From: Shewanella xiamenensis
GTDB taxonomy: Bacteria > Pseudomonadota > Gammaproteobacteria > Enterobacterales > Shewanellaceae
Assembly (NCBI RefSeq): GCF_014647135.1
Contig: NZ_BMOP01000029.1
Location: 1 to 47,292, forward strand
Direction of reading: 5' to 3'
Length of the DNA stretch: 47,292 nt
The notes beneath the pieces were generated by a model. That model saw nothing but the letters and a program-made list of their open reading frames with translations. It had not been told where the DNA came from and ran no database searches. Of the stretch, positions 35,747 through 44,466 are shown piece after piece (position 1 is the stretch's first letter; every line of letters starts with the position of its first letter). Made by a program: the position numbers and the translations under genes.

Positions 35747-35856
35747 CCGTCAGTATAGTGAGATTTTACGCCGCAATCTGCCGTCAATTTCGGTGTTCTT
35801 AGTGGTAAACGCCAGCACAATGACGGTAAAAAGCACTATTTCAGGCAAAATGACGG
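35747..35856. promoter_or_regulatory. Array of four TGACGG motifs, candidate Lrp-type operator
   Basis: The hexamer occurs four times within the 212-bp divergent region: inverted (CCGTCA) at 35747-35752 and 35781-35786, and direct (TGACGG) at 35821-35826 and 35851-35856. Start-to-start spacings are 34, 40 and 30 bp, near multiples of a helical turn. Two copies pointing each way make a two-fold layout, which suits Lrp octamers wrapping DNA. Confidence 0.6.
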
Positions 35857-35933
35857 TGTAACTCAAGGCCTTATACTGAGTTGTACTTTTAGGCCGCCTC
35901 ACTTGTTATACCTATTTTTTTTCGGAGTCCACG

Positions 35934-36365
35934 TTGGATAAGTTTGATACCGCCATCATCGATTGTTTGCGCCAAGATGCTCGCCAAAGTGTTTCCAGTA
36001 TTGCAGAGCAGGTCAATCTTTCCCGTAGCGCGGTTGCCGAGCGGATAAAAAAACTAGAGCTAGGTGGCGTGATCCGTGGCTATCAGGTATTGCTGAGCGA
36101 ATCGCAAAAAGAGGGAGTGTCGGCCTACTTCGAAATCCAACATAAATGTCCCCGCTGCGCCGATGTGGTACACGTGTTCCATGCGATCCCCGAAGTAATT
36201 ACCTGCCGTGGTATTTCCGGTGATATGGATTTGCTGGTGTATGTCCATGCCCCATCAATGCGCCGTCTTCATGAAATCCGCGAATATATCGATACTCACA
36301 CCGATATCATCAAGATTAAAACCCATGTGGTGATGAGCGAGTGGATTAATAATACTGGCGAGTAA
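35934..36365 (+). CDS. Lrp/AsnC-family transcriptional regulator
   Basis: The 143-residue protein has an N-terminal helix-turn-helix (about 3-60, SSIAEQVNLSRSAVAERIKK) and a C-terminal RAM ligand-binding domain (about 70-140). It starts with TTG 35934, preceded by CGGAG seven bases away. A CPRC segment is unusual for the family. It is divergent from the yjeH-like exporter and probably regulates it in response to an amino acid. Confidence 0.88.
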   Translation: MDKFDTAIIDCLRQDARQSVSSIAEQVNLSRSAVAERIKKLELGGVIRGYQVLLSESQKEGVSAYFEIQHKCPRCADVVHVFHAIPEVITCRGISGDMDLLVYVHAPSMRRLHEIREYIDTHTDIIKIKTHVVMSEWINNTGE

Positions 36366-36633
36366 TCTTGCTTGCCCCAAACAAGAAACGCCACCCCTAA
36401 GGAATAAAGGTGGCGAGGCCCTTGTGGAGGCAGGGCAAACAATACCTAAATATCAAATATGGCTTCCCTTCCCAATAACCTCCCTGTGACAGCAAATCGC
36501 GACAAGACAACGCACCTTTAATCACTTCAGCCAGCGTTATTAAAGGGAGTTAGCTCACAGTGCTTCCTTAGACACCGCTTCGCCATTCACCGTAATTCCT
36601 TCTTATCTATAACATTGAGCCAACCATGCTCAA

Positions 36634-37575
36634 TCAAACGACCGTCATTTGCCCCGTGTAGAGAATAAAGTTACGCAGCAGTAGCACACCAATCAGACTT
36701 AAGCATGCGGTGCCTGCTACATAGGCCCACTTACGCTTTGACGTGGCGGTCATAAACAGGTTCATTGCCAAGGGGCCCGATAATCCGATCCCAACAATGC
36801 CAATCCAGAAAACCCATCCCCAGAAGCCATAACCTATCGCATTGAAAGCCGCAAATTTGCTTTGACCGCCTGACAACACTAAGCCCATAAAGAAGGTAAA
36901 AATCAGCACTATCTCCACCAAAATCAATGGGATTTCAACCTTATGGATAAAGTGAACTTCCTTGGCGTTAGGATTAGCATTAAGCAACACCCCACCCAGC
37001 AGAGAAAATGCCGCGCCGGATGAGAGTCCCGAAGCCAAAAACAGCAGTGGCAATACGGGGTTTTTCAACATCGGATAGCCGGGTAAAGCCGAGAGTAAAA
37101 AGCCAGTATAAGCCCCCAGCGCGAGGGAAAAGATCACCAATAAACCGGTAATCGTCGCCTCGAAGCGGCTAAGCCAAGCTGTCAACTTCAGCACTATGGG
37201 AAAGCGATTCTCACACCATGCATCAATGGGTTTACGGAATAACAAACCAATCCACATAAACATAAAGACTTGGTAGATGAGCAGGATCAACACACCCATC
37301 GACATCACAGACTTAGGATTGTAGAAGACTAATATCTTCCAAAAATCGAAGGGCTTAGTTAAGTCCAATACCAAGATGCCCAAACCCGCCATCACCGCCA
37401 CGGGCGCCACAATACAGGCTGCCTGCACAAAGCCAGACTGGTAGGCATTATGTTTCAACACAAAATGCTTGAGTAACACCGCAAAGAACATGGCGCCAGC
37501 AGATGCCCCCGCTAAAAACAGGTAAATTGCAATTGGCCAATGCCACACTAGCGTATCAAAATGTAGGGCGCTCAT
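36634..37575 (-). CDS. nrfD: NrfD-family integral membrane quinol-linked subunit
   Basis: The 313-residue protein has eight hydrophobic helices and the NrfD/PsrC layout. In the family it oxidises menaquinol and passes electrons to the NrfC iron-sulfur protein. Its start overlaps the stop of nrfC by four bases (ATGA), showing translational coupling. No nrfA catalytic gene is nearby. The menaquinone genes in the same window supply part of the quinone pathway. Confidence 0.88.
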   Translation of the reverse strand: MSALHFDTLVWHWPIAIYLFLAGASAGAMFFAVLLKHFVLKHNAYQSGFVQAACIVAPVAVMAGLGILVLDLTKPFDFWKILVFYNPKSVMSMGVLILLIYQVFMFMWIGLLFRKPIDAWCENRFPIVLKLTAWLSRFEATITGLLVIFSLALGAYTGFLLSALPGYPMLKNPVLPLLFLASGLSSGAAFSLLGGVLLNANPNAKEVHFIHKVEIPLILVEIVLIFTFFMGLVLSGGQSKFAAFNAIGYGFWGWVFWIGIVGIGLSGPLAMNLFMTATSKRKWAYVAGTACLSLIGVLLLRNFILYTGQMTVV

Positions 37576-38258
37576 ATTGCCACCTCCCCTGATTTAGCCA
37601 CAATGCGGAACAGTTTCGGCCGAGTGCCGAGGTCGACCTTAGCCCTTTGGGTTGGGTTAGCCTTTAGCACTTGTACCACCTGAGAAGTGGGATCTTTTAA
37701 GTTGCCAAAGACCAATGCCTTAGTCGGGCAGGCCGCGACGCAGGCAGGTTGTTTACCTTGGGCGAGGTTTGTTTCACGGCAAAAATCGCATTTGTCCGCA
37801 GCGTGGGTAACAGGATTAATAAAACGAATTTTGTATGGGCAGGCTGCAATGCAATATTGGCAACCCACACACTTCCAAGCATCTACCGCCACAATGCCAG
37901 TCTCTTTATCGATAAAGGCGGCACCCGTTGGGCAAACATTGACGCAGGGCGCGTCTTCACAATGCTGGCAAGACTTACGACTGAAGTGATAAAACTGGTT
38001 CGGATATTCCCCATAGGGTCCAGTTTGCTCTATTTTTAATCGGGCAACACCCTCGGGCACTTGGTTGGTTTCACGGCAGGCAACTTCGCAAGCTCGACAG
38101 CCAATACACTTAGTTTCATCGTGGATCAGTGCGTATTTCACACTAGGTTCGGCTTTAGCCTCATTAGAGGCATTCACAGTAGCCAGTAATGTGCTACCCG
38201 ATGCCCCTGCCAATAAGACGCATGCTCCTTTGAGAAATCTTCTTTTTGAATTTTCCAT
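37572..38258 (-). CDS. nrfC: NrfC-like periplasmic iron-sulfur protein with Tat signal
   Basis: The 228-residue protein has a Tat leader (KRRFLKG) and four Cys clusters (CIGCRACEVAC, CQHCEDAPCVNVC, CVGCQYCIAAC and a CDFC...CVAAC set), giving four 4Fe-4S centres. I moved the start to ATG 38258 because AGGAG sits seven bases upstream; a longer frame would overlap nrfB. The length is near that of E. coli NrfC. It carries electrons from NrfD to a cytochrome partner. Confidence 0.9.
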   Translation of the reverse strand: MENSKRRFLKGACVLLAGASGSTLLATVNASNEAKAEPSVKYALIHDETKCIGCRACEVACRETNQVPEGVARLKIEQTGPYGEYPNQFYHFSRKSCQHCEDAPCVNVCPTGAAFIDKETGIVAVDAWKCVGCQYCIAACPYKIRFINPVTHAADKCDFCRETNLAQGKQPACVAACPTKALVFGNLKDPTSQVVQVLKANPTQRAKVDLGTRPKLFRIVAKSGEVAI

Positions 38259-38262
38259 AACC

Positions 38263-38727
38263 TTACTCCTGCTGGCCTGTATGGCAAGTACGGCACAGCT
38301 CACTGCGAACCTTAGGCGTCATCTCTGCCATAGGATCGGTTGGGCTATGTAATTTATGGCAAGCGGCACAGGCCACTTTTTGGGCATGCACATTATGCGT
38401 CCACTCTTGGGAGCTGAGTTTGGCTGGCATATGGCATTTTTGGCACACCTTTAATTGCACAGCAGCTTCGGATGCCTCATTTAATCCAAAAACCACTAAA
38501 TCATTTGGTTTTTTGGGATGATCACCTTTTTCACCATGACAGCTTGAACAGGTCATTTTCATGGCATCCTGGCCGTGATGCCCTAACATTTGACCATTAC
38601 GCTTATGACACTTCATGCAAGCATCACTATTAATTTGCTTCGCGGGTTCAGCACTTGTTGCGGAAAAACTGAGCAGCAATGCCATTGCACCCAAGCGTAA
38701 TGACCACAGCCATTGTCGTGTAGACAT
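38263..38727 (-). CDS. nrfB: NrfB-like pentahaem c-type cytochrome
   Basis: The 154-residue protein has an N-terminal signal and exactly five CxxCH haem motifs (CMKCH, CSSCH, CQKCH, CAACH, CRTCH), matching the five-haem NrfB class. It should be a periplasmic electron carrier between NrfCD and a terminal reductase. The stop lies four bases before the nrfC start, with the ribosome site for nrfC inside the last codons. It is shorter than E. coli NrfB (about 188). Confidence 0.88.
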   Translation of the reverse strand: MSTRQWLWSLRLGAMALLLSFSATSAEPAKQINSDACMKCHKRNGQMLGHHGQDAMKMTCSSCHGEKGDHPKKPNDLVVFGLNEASEAAVQLKVCQKCHMPAKLSSQEWTHNVHAQKVACAACHKLHSPTDPMAEMTPKVRSELCRTCHTGQQE

Positions 38728-38771
38728 AGCGAGTCCTCATATCAATTCATTGGGAAATAAAGAGGAAGTCA

Positions 38772-38793
38772 GGGTTCGGAGAACTCCGAACCC
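38772..38793 (-). terminator. Stable hairpin between the DUF2726-like gene and nrfB
   Basis: GGGTTCGGA pairs perfectly with TCCGAACCC around a 4-nt loop. It has no following T run, so it may be an attenuator or mRNA-processing hairpin that lowers nrfBCD expression relative to the upstream gene. Confidence 0.55.
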
Positions 38794-38804
38794 GACGAGC
38801 GTGG

Positions 38805-39281
38805 TCAAACGGCTAGCGCTTGCTTGAGACTTGTTGCATCCCACTGTTTATGCTGATTCATTTCAATAAAACCAATATTGAATTTGCTGAATAGCTTTTT
38901 CATGGGTGAATTGATTTGCTTACCGGCGTCGCTGATCACCATTTTGACTTCTGAAGAATCATGGTCAATCAACACATAGTCGAGACGGCATTCATGGTTT
39001 AAATCAGCATCGTGCTGGTCCATGTCAAATACAGTGTCGAGTGGAACATTGCAGCAGACATCGTATTTGCCTTCAACGACAGTTTTTAGTGATTTAAAAA
39101 AGTTGAAACTATCTTCATCAAATAACACTGGTTTGAGTTTCATTTCATGATGTGCAGCCTCCTCGGGATCCGCCCTAAAAAACTTAATGCAAGTCATGAC
39201 AAACATTACAAACACAAATGGCACCGCTACGAATAGTACGAAGTACATAAACGCATAGCTGAGAATGACTGAAGTATTCAT
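38805..39281 (-). CDS. DUF2726-like membrane-anchored protein
   Basis: The 158-residue protein has an N-terminal membrane helix (about 6-29) and a C-terminal domain resembling DUF2726, a restriction-endonuclease-like fold (KPVLFDEDSFNFFKSL, CRLDYVLIDHD). The usual catalytic segment is degenerate (KMVISDAG), so activity is doubtful. The start ATG has GGAGG five bases upstream. A CRP/FNR-like site 80 bp upstream and its position before nrfBCD suggest an anaerobically controlled operon. Its role is unknown. Confidence 0.7.
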   Translation of the reverse strand: MNTSVILSYAFMYFVLFVAVPFVFVMFVMTCIKFFRADPEEAAHHEMKLKPVLFDEDSFNFFKSLKTVVEGKYDVCCNVPLDTVFDMDQHDADLNHECRLDYVLIDHDSSEVKMVISDAGKQINSPMKKLFSKFNIGFIEMNQHKQWDATSLKQALAV

Positions 39282-39693
39282 ATACGCCTCCAATAACACA
39301 ATTATATTTTTGTTTTCTCCTTTAAAGCACCTTCAGTATTATTGCAGACGGGATTTATTTTTTTGATCTGAATCACATGTTTAAATTCAAAATTAAACAT
39401 AAACAACAAGTTAGGATACAGGACACATTACTGTATAGCGTAAATCTAAAATGCACATATTGATAATAGTTAATTAAAAAAATGAAATTGGCGTAACTGA
39501 ATATCAAAAATTAAAATTTCAAATTAGTTTAATAATATTTTTTGAAATATAAAAAATCAAATTCTAAACCTATTGTTACATATAGATAAATTTAAGGTGC
39601 AAAACTTGGGATGGATTTCACATTAAATTAAATTAATAACACCATAATTAGGTGTTCTTTAAAGTATTTACTCAATATTAAGGAATATAAAAA
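39282..39693. other. AT-rich divergent regulatory region
   Basis: A 412-bp divergent region between the DUF2726-nrf operon and a LysR-type gene. Beyond the CRP/FNR-like site it is AT-rich with runs of A and T and shows no gene. Confidence 0.6.
39362..39377 (-). promoter_or_regulatory. CRP/FNR-type operator upstream of the nrf operon
   Basis: On the minus strand TGTGATTCAGATCAAA matches CRP (TGTGA-N6-TCACA) in its left half and gives FNR core GTGAT-N4-ATCAA (9 of 10 bases). An AATAAT (-10 match 5 of 6) lies at 39343-39338, placing the site centre near -39, about a class II activator position. It fits CRP or EtrA/FNR control of anaerobic respiration. Confidence 0.62.
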
Positions 39694-40662
39694 ATGCATA
39701 TTAGTAACATGGATGGCCTCGATATTCTGAGTTTAAAAATACTTGTTTCATTATATGAGAACAAGTCTGCAACCTATGTATCAAAGGCATTAGATATCCC
39801 AGCCCCCAAAATAAGTCGTAGCCTTAAAAACCTGCGAGAAGTATTTGGTGATGAGCTTTTTATCCGTAAGAAATATGGCTTATTCCCCAATGAATTTGTC
39901 ACGCACTTATACCCGATAGCGAAACAAACCATTGAATGTACTGAGAAGTTTCAAAAGGTACGAGCAGCCAATGTCAATCATGTTAAAACACATGTTGAGA
40001 TTGCCGCCCCAGGCCTTATTGCCTATGCCTTCCCTAAAGCCTTAATGCAAGCTATCAAAGAAGAGCAAAAATCTATCCATATCAATATTACCCCTTGGTC
40101 ACTGCATACCACGCAGGACATCATCAATGGTGATACCACCCTCGGTATTTGTTGCAATAAGAGTACCGCAGATGTCGCAGCCTATGGAGACAAGTTACAA
40201 ACCACAACACTACAACGTATGGGTAAGGTGTATCTTATTGCTAGCCGAAATCATCCCATTTTTAAGCGAGAAATTACCTTAGAGACGATTGCAGAGTATC
40301 CCTATGTCAATACTGATCTCGGTAATCCCAGTACTCGCCTTAGTCCATATCAAGAATTCTGTATAAAAAATGGTATAAAACTCAATACTGAAATTACCAT
40401 TACCAGTATTTCTAGTTTGTTTGAATATTTAGGAGAGAGCCAAACTATTTCTTTATTACCCTACCGAGTGGTTTATGAAATGGTGGCAGAAATACCCGAA
40501 CTGCATACCTGTCAATTATCACAACTTGAGGCAGAACGTTTATACGCTGACACCGAAGCACCGACGATCTTCTTGGTGCAAAAGAATCAGCCCAATCGCG
40601 CTAGCGAAGAGCTGGTGTGGCTCAGTGAACAAATAAAGAAAATTGTTGATAGCATTATTTAG
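39694..40662 (+). CDS. LysR-type regulator, divergent from the nrf operon
   Basis: The 322-residue protein has an N-terminal helix-turn-helix (about 10-68; ATYVSKALDIPAPKISRSLK) and a substrate-binding domain. The recognition-helix sequence is divergent from typical LysR proteins (PAPKIS instead of SQPAVS). AAGGA precedes the ATG. Its position opposite the DUF2726-nrfBCD operon makes it a candidate regulator of that operon; the effector is unknown. Confidence 0.83.
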   Translation: MHISNMDGLDILSLKILVSLYENKSATYVSKALDIPAPKISRSLKNLREVFGDELFIRKKYGLFPNEFVTHLYPIAKQTIECTEKFQKVRAANVNHVKTHVEIAAPGLIAYAFPKALMQAIKEEQKSIHINITPWSLHTTQDIINGDTTLGICCNKSTADVAAYGDKLQTTTLQRMGKVYLIASRNHPIFKREITLETIAEYPYVNTDLGNPSTRLSPYQEFCIKNGIKLNTEITITSISSLFEYLGESQTISLLPYRVVYEMVAEIPELHTCQLSQLEAERLYADTEAPTIFLVQKNQPNRASEELVWLSEQIKKIVDSII

Positions 40663-40838
40663 CGATAAATACTTAACACGTTTTCATCTTATTATTCGAG
40701 GTGATAGGCATATCGTGCCTTAGCTTAGGCTCCACCTCACTGCTCCTCCGTGTCGTCCCAAGTTTTGTTAAGACGGGCATACATCTTAATCGTCAAACAC
40801 GTTACACTAGGCCTATCTTTATCCTGATCGATCTTGCT

Positions 40839-42560
40839 ATGCGAACCGAAAACACAGCCACACTTAATCTCATGTGGGGCGCACTGATTCTGGAAGAATT
40901 AGCACGTCTTGGTGTGCAGCATGTCTGCATGGCACCAGGCTCACGCTCAACCCCGTTAACTCTTGCAGCAGCCCAGCAAACCAAGCTGAAACGTCATTTG
41001 CATTTCGATGAGCGCGGCTTAGGGTTTATGGCGCTTGGATTAGCCAAAGCCAGCTCTGCGCCCGTAGCCATTATTACTACCTCTGGCACGGCCGTCGCTA
41101 ATCTTTACCCTGCAATAGTCGAAGCTTGGCTCACCCATGTGCCTTTAATTGTCCTCAGTGGTGACAGACCGCCTGAATTACTCGGTTGTGGCGCCAACCA
41201 AGCCATAGTGCAACCAGCCATTTTTGCCCATTATGCCCAACAGGTGAATCTCCCCACGCCGGATGTGCACATTGCACCGCAGATGTTGCTCACCACGCTT
41301 GATGAGGCCGTGGCCAATCAAACACGCCCTGTGCATATCAACTGTATGTACCGTGAGCCGCTATATCCGAGTGAATTAACTGCCACAATTCTCGATAGCG
41401 AATCGCCATACCTCAAGCCGCTGCAAACATGGCTGCAACAAGCACGTCCTTACACTCTTTATGGTAAGCGTGAACAATTAAGCAGCCCGAGCGAAGATGC
41501 CATTATGCGTTTCGTCCATGGTAAGGGCGTCATCATCGCGGGTACGCTCACGCCAGAGCAAGATCCACAGCAACTCATTGCGCTATCTCAAAAAATTGGC
41601 TGGCCGTTACTAACCGATGCTCAGTCCCAACTGCGACAACATCCGGCGGCGATTGGTAATATTGACCAACTACTGCAACATCCCAAGGCGTGCAATCTGT
41701 TACAAGAGGCAGACCGCGTGCTGGTGTTTGGTGGACGTTTATTGTCTAAGCGTTTGATTGCTTACCTTGCCGAACAAAACTGGCACAGTTACTGGCAAGT
41801 GCTGCCGCAGCAAGATAGGCTCGACCCAAGCCATAACGCTAAACACATATGGCACGCCAACGCCGCCCAATTTGCATCGCTTAACTGGTATCGCTCTTCA
41901 TCGGCGAATTGGGCTAATACCTTAGTTAGCTACAACGATGAATTGCATAGTTTATTCGTGCGCAATATTGATCAAGGTGAGTTTGGTGAAGCTCAGGTTA
42001 TCCGCGCGATTGCCAATACGCGACCGCTGGAGCAGCAATTGTTTATCGGCAATAGCCTGCCGGTACGTTTGTACGATATGTACGCGCCAGTGAGCTGCTG
42101 TACTGCCACCACTTACACTAATCGCGGCGCCTCGGGGATCGATGGCTTACTGGCCACCGCCTGCGGTATTGCAGCGCACCAAGGTAAACCGACCAGCTTG
42201 ATTATTGGGGATTTATCCCAGTTGCATGATCTCAACTCCTTTGCCATCGCCCGCAATTTAACCAGTCCTCTGGTGATCATTATCCTCAACAACGATGGCG
42301 GTAATATCTTTAATCTTTTGCCTGTCCCCAATGAGGAACTGCGCAGTGATTACTATCGGTTAAGCCATGGTCTGGAATTTGGTTATGCCGCCGCTATGTT
42401 TAATCTTCCTTATAACCAAGTGGATAACTTAGCCGACTTCCAAAATAGCTATAATGAAGCGCTGGATTATCAGGGTGCTTCTGTCATCGAAGTCACCGTT
42501 AGCCAACACCAAGCCAGCGAGCAGATCGCCACGCTGAATTTATGGGTGAAACAAAGCTAA
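40839..42560 (+). CDS. menD: 2-succinyl-5-enolpyruvyl-6-hydroxy-3-cyclohexene-1-carboxylate synthase
   Basis: MenD is a ThDP-dependent enzyme joining isochorismate and 2-oxoglutarate in menaquinone synthesis. The 573-residue protein shows PGSRSTPLTLA, HFDERGLGFMALGLAKAS, SGDRPPEL, NRGASGIDG and NNDGGNIFNLLP, the ThDP- and Mg-binding landmarks. The start is ATG 40839, since the longer frame from 40701 adds 46 residues with no family resemblance. The stop overlaps the menH start (TAATG). It heads the menDHCE operon. Confidence 0.95.
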   Translation: MRTENTATLNLMWGALILEELARLGVQHVCMAPGSRSTPLTLAAAQQTKLKRHLHFDERGLGFMALGLAKASSAPVAIITTSGTAVANLYPAIVEAWLTHVPLIVLSGDRPPELLGCGANQAIVQPAIFAHYAQQVNLPTPDVHIAPQMLLTTLDEAVANQTRPVHINCMYREPLYPSELTATILDSESPYLKPLQTWLQQARPYTLYGKREQLSSPSEDAIMRFVHGKGVIIAGTLTPEQDPQQLIALSQKIGWPLLTDAQSQLRQHPAAIGNIDQLLQHPKACNLLQEADRVLVFGGRLLSKRLIAYLAEQNWHSYWQVLPQQDRLDPSHNAKHIWHANAAQFASLNWYRSSSANWANTLVSYNDELHSLFVRNIDQGEFGEAQVIRAIANTRPLEQQLFIGNSLPVRLYDMYAPVSCCTATTYTNRGASGIDGLLATACGIAAHQGKPTSLIIGDLSQLHDLNSFAIARNLTSPLVIIILNNDGGNIFNLLPVPNEELRSDYYRLSHGLEFGYAAAMFNLPYNQVDNLADFQNSYNEALDYQGASVIEVTVSQHQASEQIATLNLWVKQS

Positions 42561-43360
42561 TGCCGACCGTGGCCCGTTATGGAGAGACAGCACAGCCAAA
42601 CTTGGTCCTGATCCATGGTTTTTTAGGATCGAAGGCCGATTGGCTACCGCTGATCCCTAAACTCAGCCAACATTTTCACTGTATCTGCCTCGATTTACCC
42701 GGCCACGGCAACAATCAACCAGAAATCGCATCGACGCTCACTGATGGCTTCGACTTTTGTGTCCAAGACATTATCAGCCGCCTCGATCGCCTCGGCATTG
42801 AAGCGTTTTACCTCTATGGGTATTCCCTCGGTGGCCGGATTGCCTTACACCTTGCCCAAGCTTATCCGCAGCGAGTGTTGAGTTTGTGGCTAGAATCCTG
42901 TCATCCCGGGCTGACAAATACCGAAGAACAAGCCGCGCGCAGCAAGAGCGACAACCTGTGGGCCAAACGGCTGCAAAGCTTGAGTAGCGTGGATTTTTTA
43001 CAGCTTTGGTATCAACAAGCCGTGTTTGCCGATATGCCCGACAAGGTGCGCAATGCCTTGATAGCAAAACGAGCTATGCAGCTCGACCAACATTCCAAAC
43101 ACACACTCAAGCAAATGTTTTTGGCGACCTCACTTGCCCGCCAAACTTCACTTTGGGATCTACCTGCAAGCCTTGCCTGCAAGTGCCATTTTTTTGCCGG
43201 CAGCCAAGATGCTAAATTCACGGCGATCGCAAAGGACTGGCAAGCACAACAACCTATCGTCTTGCATCAAATTGACGATGCCGGACATAACATACATCAA
43301 GCCAATCCTACGGGATTACTGGCCTGTATAAGAAGTTTGTTCGTCGAACACTTGACGTAG
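42560..43360 (+). CDS. menH: 2-succinyl-6-hydroxy-2,4-cyclohexadiene-1-carboxylate synthase
   Basis: This 266-residue alpha/beta hydrolase eliminates pyruvate from the MenD product. Motifs are HGFLGS (oxyanion region), the nucleophile elbow GYSLGGRIALH, an Asp in GSQDAKF and the catalytic His in DDAGHNIH. ATG 42560 shares one base with the menD stop, showing translational coupling; an alternative ATG at 42542 would overlap more. Confidence 0.93.
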   Translation: MPTVARYGETAQPNLVLIHGFLGSKADWLPLIPKLSQHFHCICLDLPGHGNNQPEIASTLTDGFDFCVQDIISRLDRLGIEAFYLYGYSLGGRIALHLAQAYPQRVLSLWLESCHPGLTNTEEQAARSKSDNLWAKRLQSLSSVDFLQLWYQQAVFADMPDKVRNALIAKRAMQLDQHSKHTLKQMFLATSLARQTSLWDLPASLACKCHFFAGSQDAKFTAIAKDWQAQQPIVLHQIDDAGHNIHQANPTGLLACIRSLFVEHLT

Positions 43361-43410
43361 AGATGCACGCAAACAGACCGCCTTTAAATCGATAAAGCGT
43401 TAAGGAAAAT

Positions 43411-44460
43411 ATGATCTTAACTTCACTTAGCTTGTATTTATATCGCCTGCCCTTAGACCGCTTTTTGCCCGTGGGTAAACAACGCATTGACCACAGAGCA
43501 GGCTTGGTACTACAGGCAAAAGCGCAAGCCGAAGGTGAAGTGCGTGAGCAGTATGTTGAAATCGCGCCACTCTCAGGGTTCGATATCGACCAACAGCCAT
43601 TATTAGGCTTTAGCCGTGAAAGCCTCGATGAGGTTCAACAGGCCTTAGTGGCGCTATTACCCAAGCTGCAAAACCAATCAATTGATTGCTTGCTCGAGCA
43701 GGCCGAAGCGAGTTCCTATCCGTCCATGGCCTTTGGCTTAAGCCTGCTACATGCCAAACTCAGCGGAAAACTCGATACGGTGCGCCCAGTTACCACCACA
43801 GTACCGTTGATTTACCAGCCAACAGATGCGCCCAAAACCGAGTTGGCGGCCAAAATCGCCAATCTCGATACTAGCGTGCGCTCAGTTAAAGTGAAGGTTG
43901 CACAAACCTCCATGGAAGATGAGTTGAGCCTGATTTATGGCATCTTAAGCCAAAGACCGGAACTCAAGCTGCGCTTAGATGCCAACCGTGGATTTAGCTT
44001 AGAACAAGCCCTCGACTTTGCCGCTTGCTTGCCACTGGATAGCATTGAATATATTGAAGAACCTTGCCAACAGCCGCAGGATAATCACACTCTGTATCGC
44101 GCCATTCCCCTGCCCTATGCCCTAGATGAATCCCTCAATGACCCAGATTATCAATTTGTGATGCATGAGGGATTAACGGCATTAGTCATCAAACCCATGC
44201 TACTGGGCAGTATTGAAAAACTTCAGCGCCTTATCGACGAGGCGAACAGCCATGGCGTGCGCTGTATCTTAAGTTCCAGCCTTGAGGCCAGCTTAGGTAT
44301 CAATGATTTGGCCCATTTAGCCGCCATACTGACGCCCGATGAAATTCCTGGACTCGATACGTTAGCCGCCTTTAGCCAAGACTTAATCGTACCAAGCGGC
44401 AAGCCCCAAACTCTTACGCTTAAATGCCTTAAACTTGTCGCCAGTTCGCAGCAGGATTAA
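43411..44460 (+). CDS. menC: o-Succinylbenzoate synthase
   Basis: This 349-residue enolase-superfamily enzyme dehydrates the MenH product to o-succinylbenzoate. Signatures are the Lys pair in VKVKVAQ, metal ligands in LRLDANRG, EYIEEPC and DESL, and the second Lys in VIKPMLLGS. AAGGAAA precedes the ATG. It starts 50 bp after menH in the same operon. Confidence 0.94.
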   Translation: MILTSLSLYLYRLPLDRFLPVGKQRIDHRAGLVLQAKAQAEGEVREQYVEIAPLSGFDIDQQPLLGFSRESLDEVQQALVALLPKLQNQSIDCLLEQAEASSYPSMAFGLSLLHAKLSGKLDTVRPVTTTVPLIYQPTDAPKTELAAKIANLDTSVRSVKVKVAQTSMEDELSLIYGILSQRPELKLRLDANRGFSLEQALDFAACLPLDSIEYIEEPCQQPQDNHTLYRAIPLPYALDESLNDPDYQFVMHEGLTALVIKPMLLGSIEKLQRLIDEANSHGVRCILSSSLEASLGINDLAHLAAILTPDEIPGLDTLAAFSQDLIVPSGKPQTLTLKCLKLVASSQQD

Positions 44461-44466
44461 TTGACA

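Noticed and set aside
36379..36420. Inverted repeat GCCACC/GGTGGC after the Lrp gene as a terminator
   Set aside because: The stem is only about 7 bp with a 13-nt loop and no T run, so I could not support it.
44461..44466. TTG start for menE
   Set aside because: The ATG six bases later has better spacing to AGGA at the end of menC.
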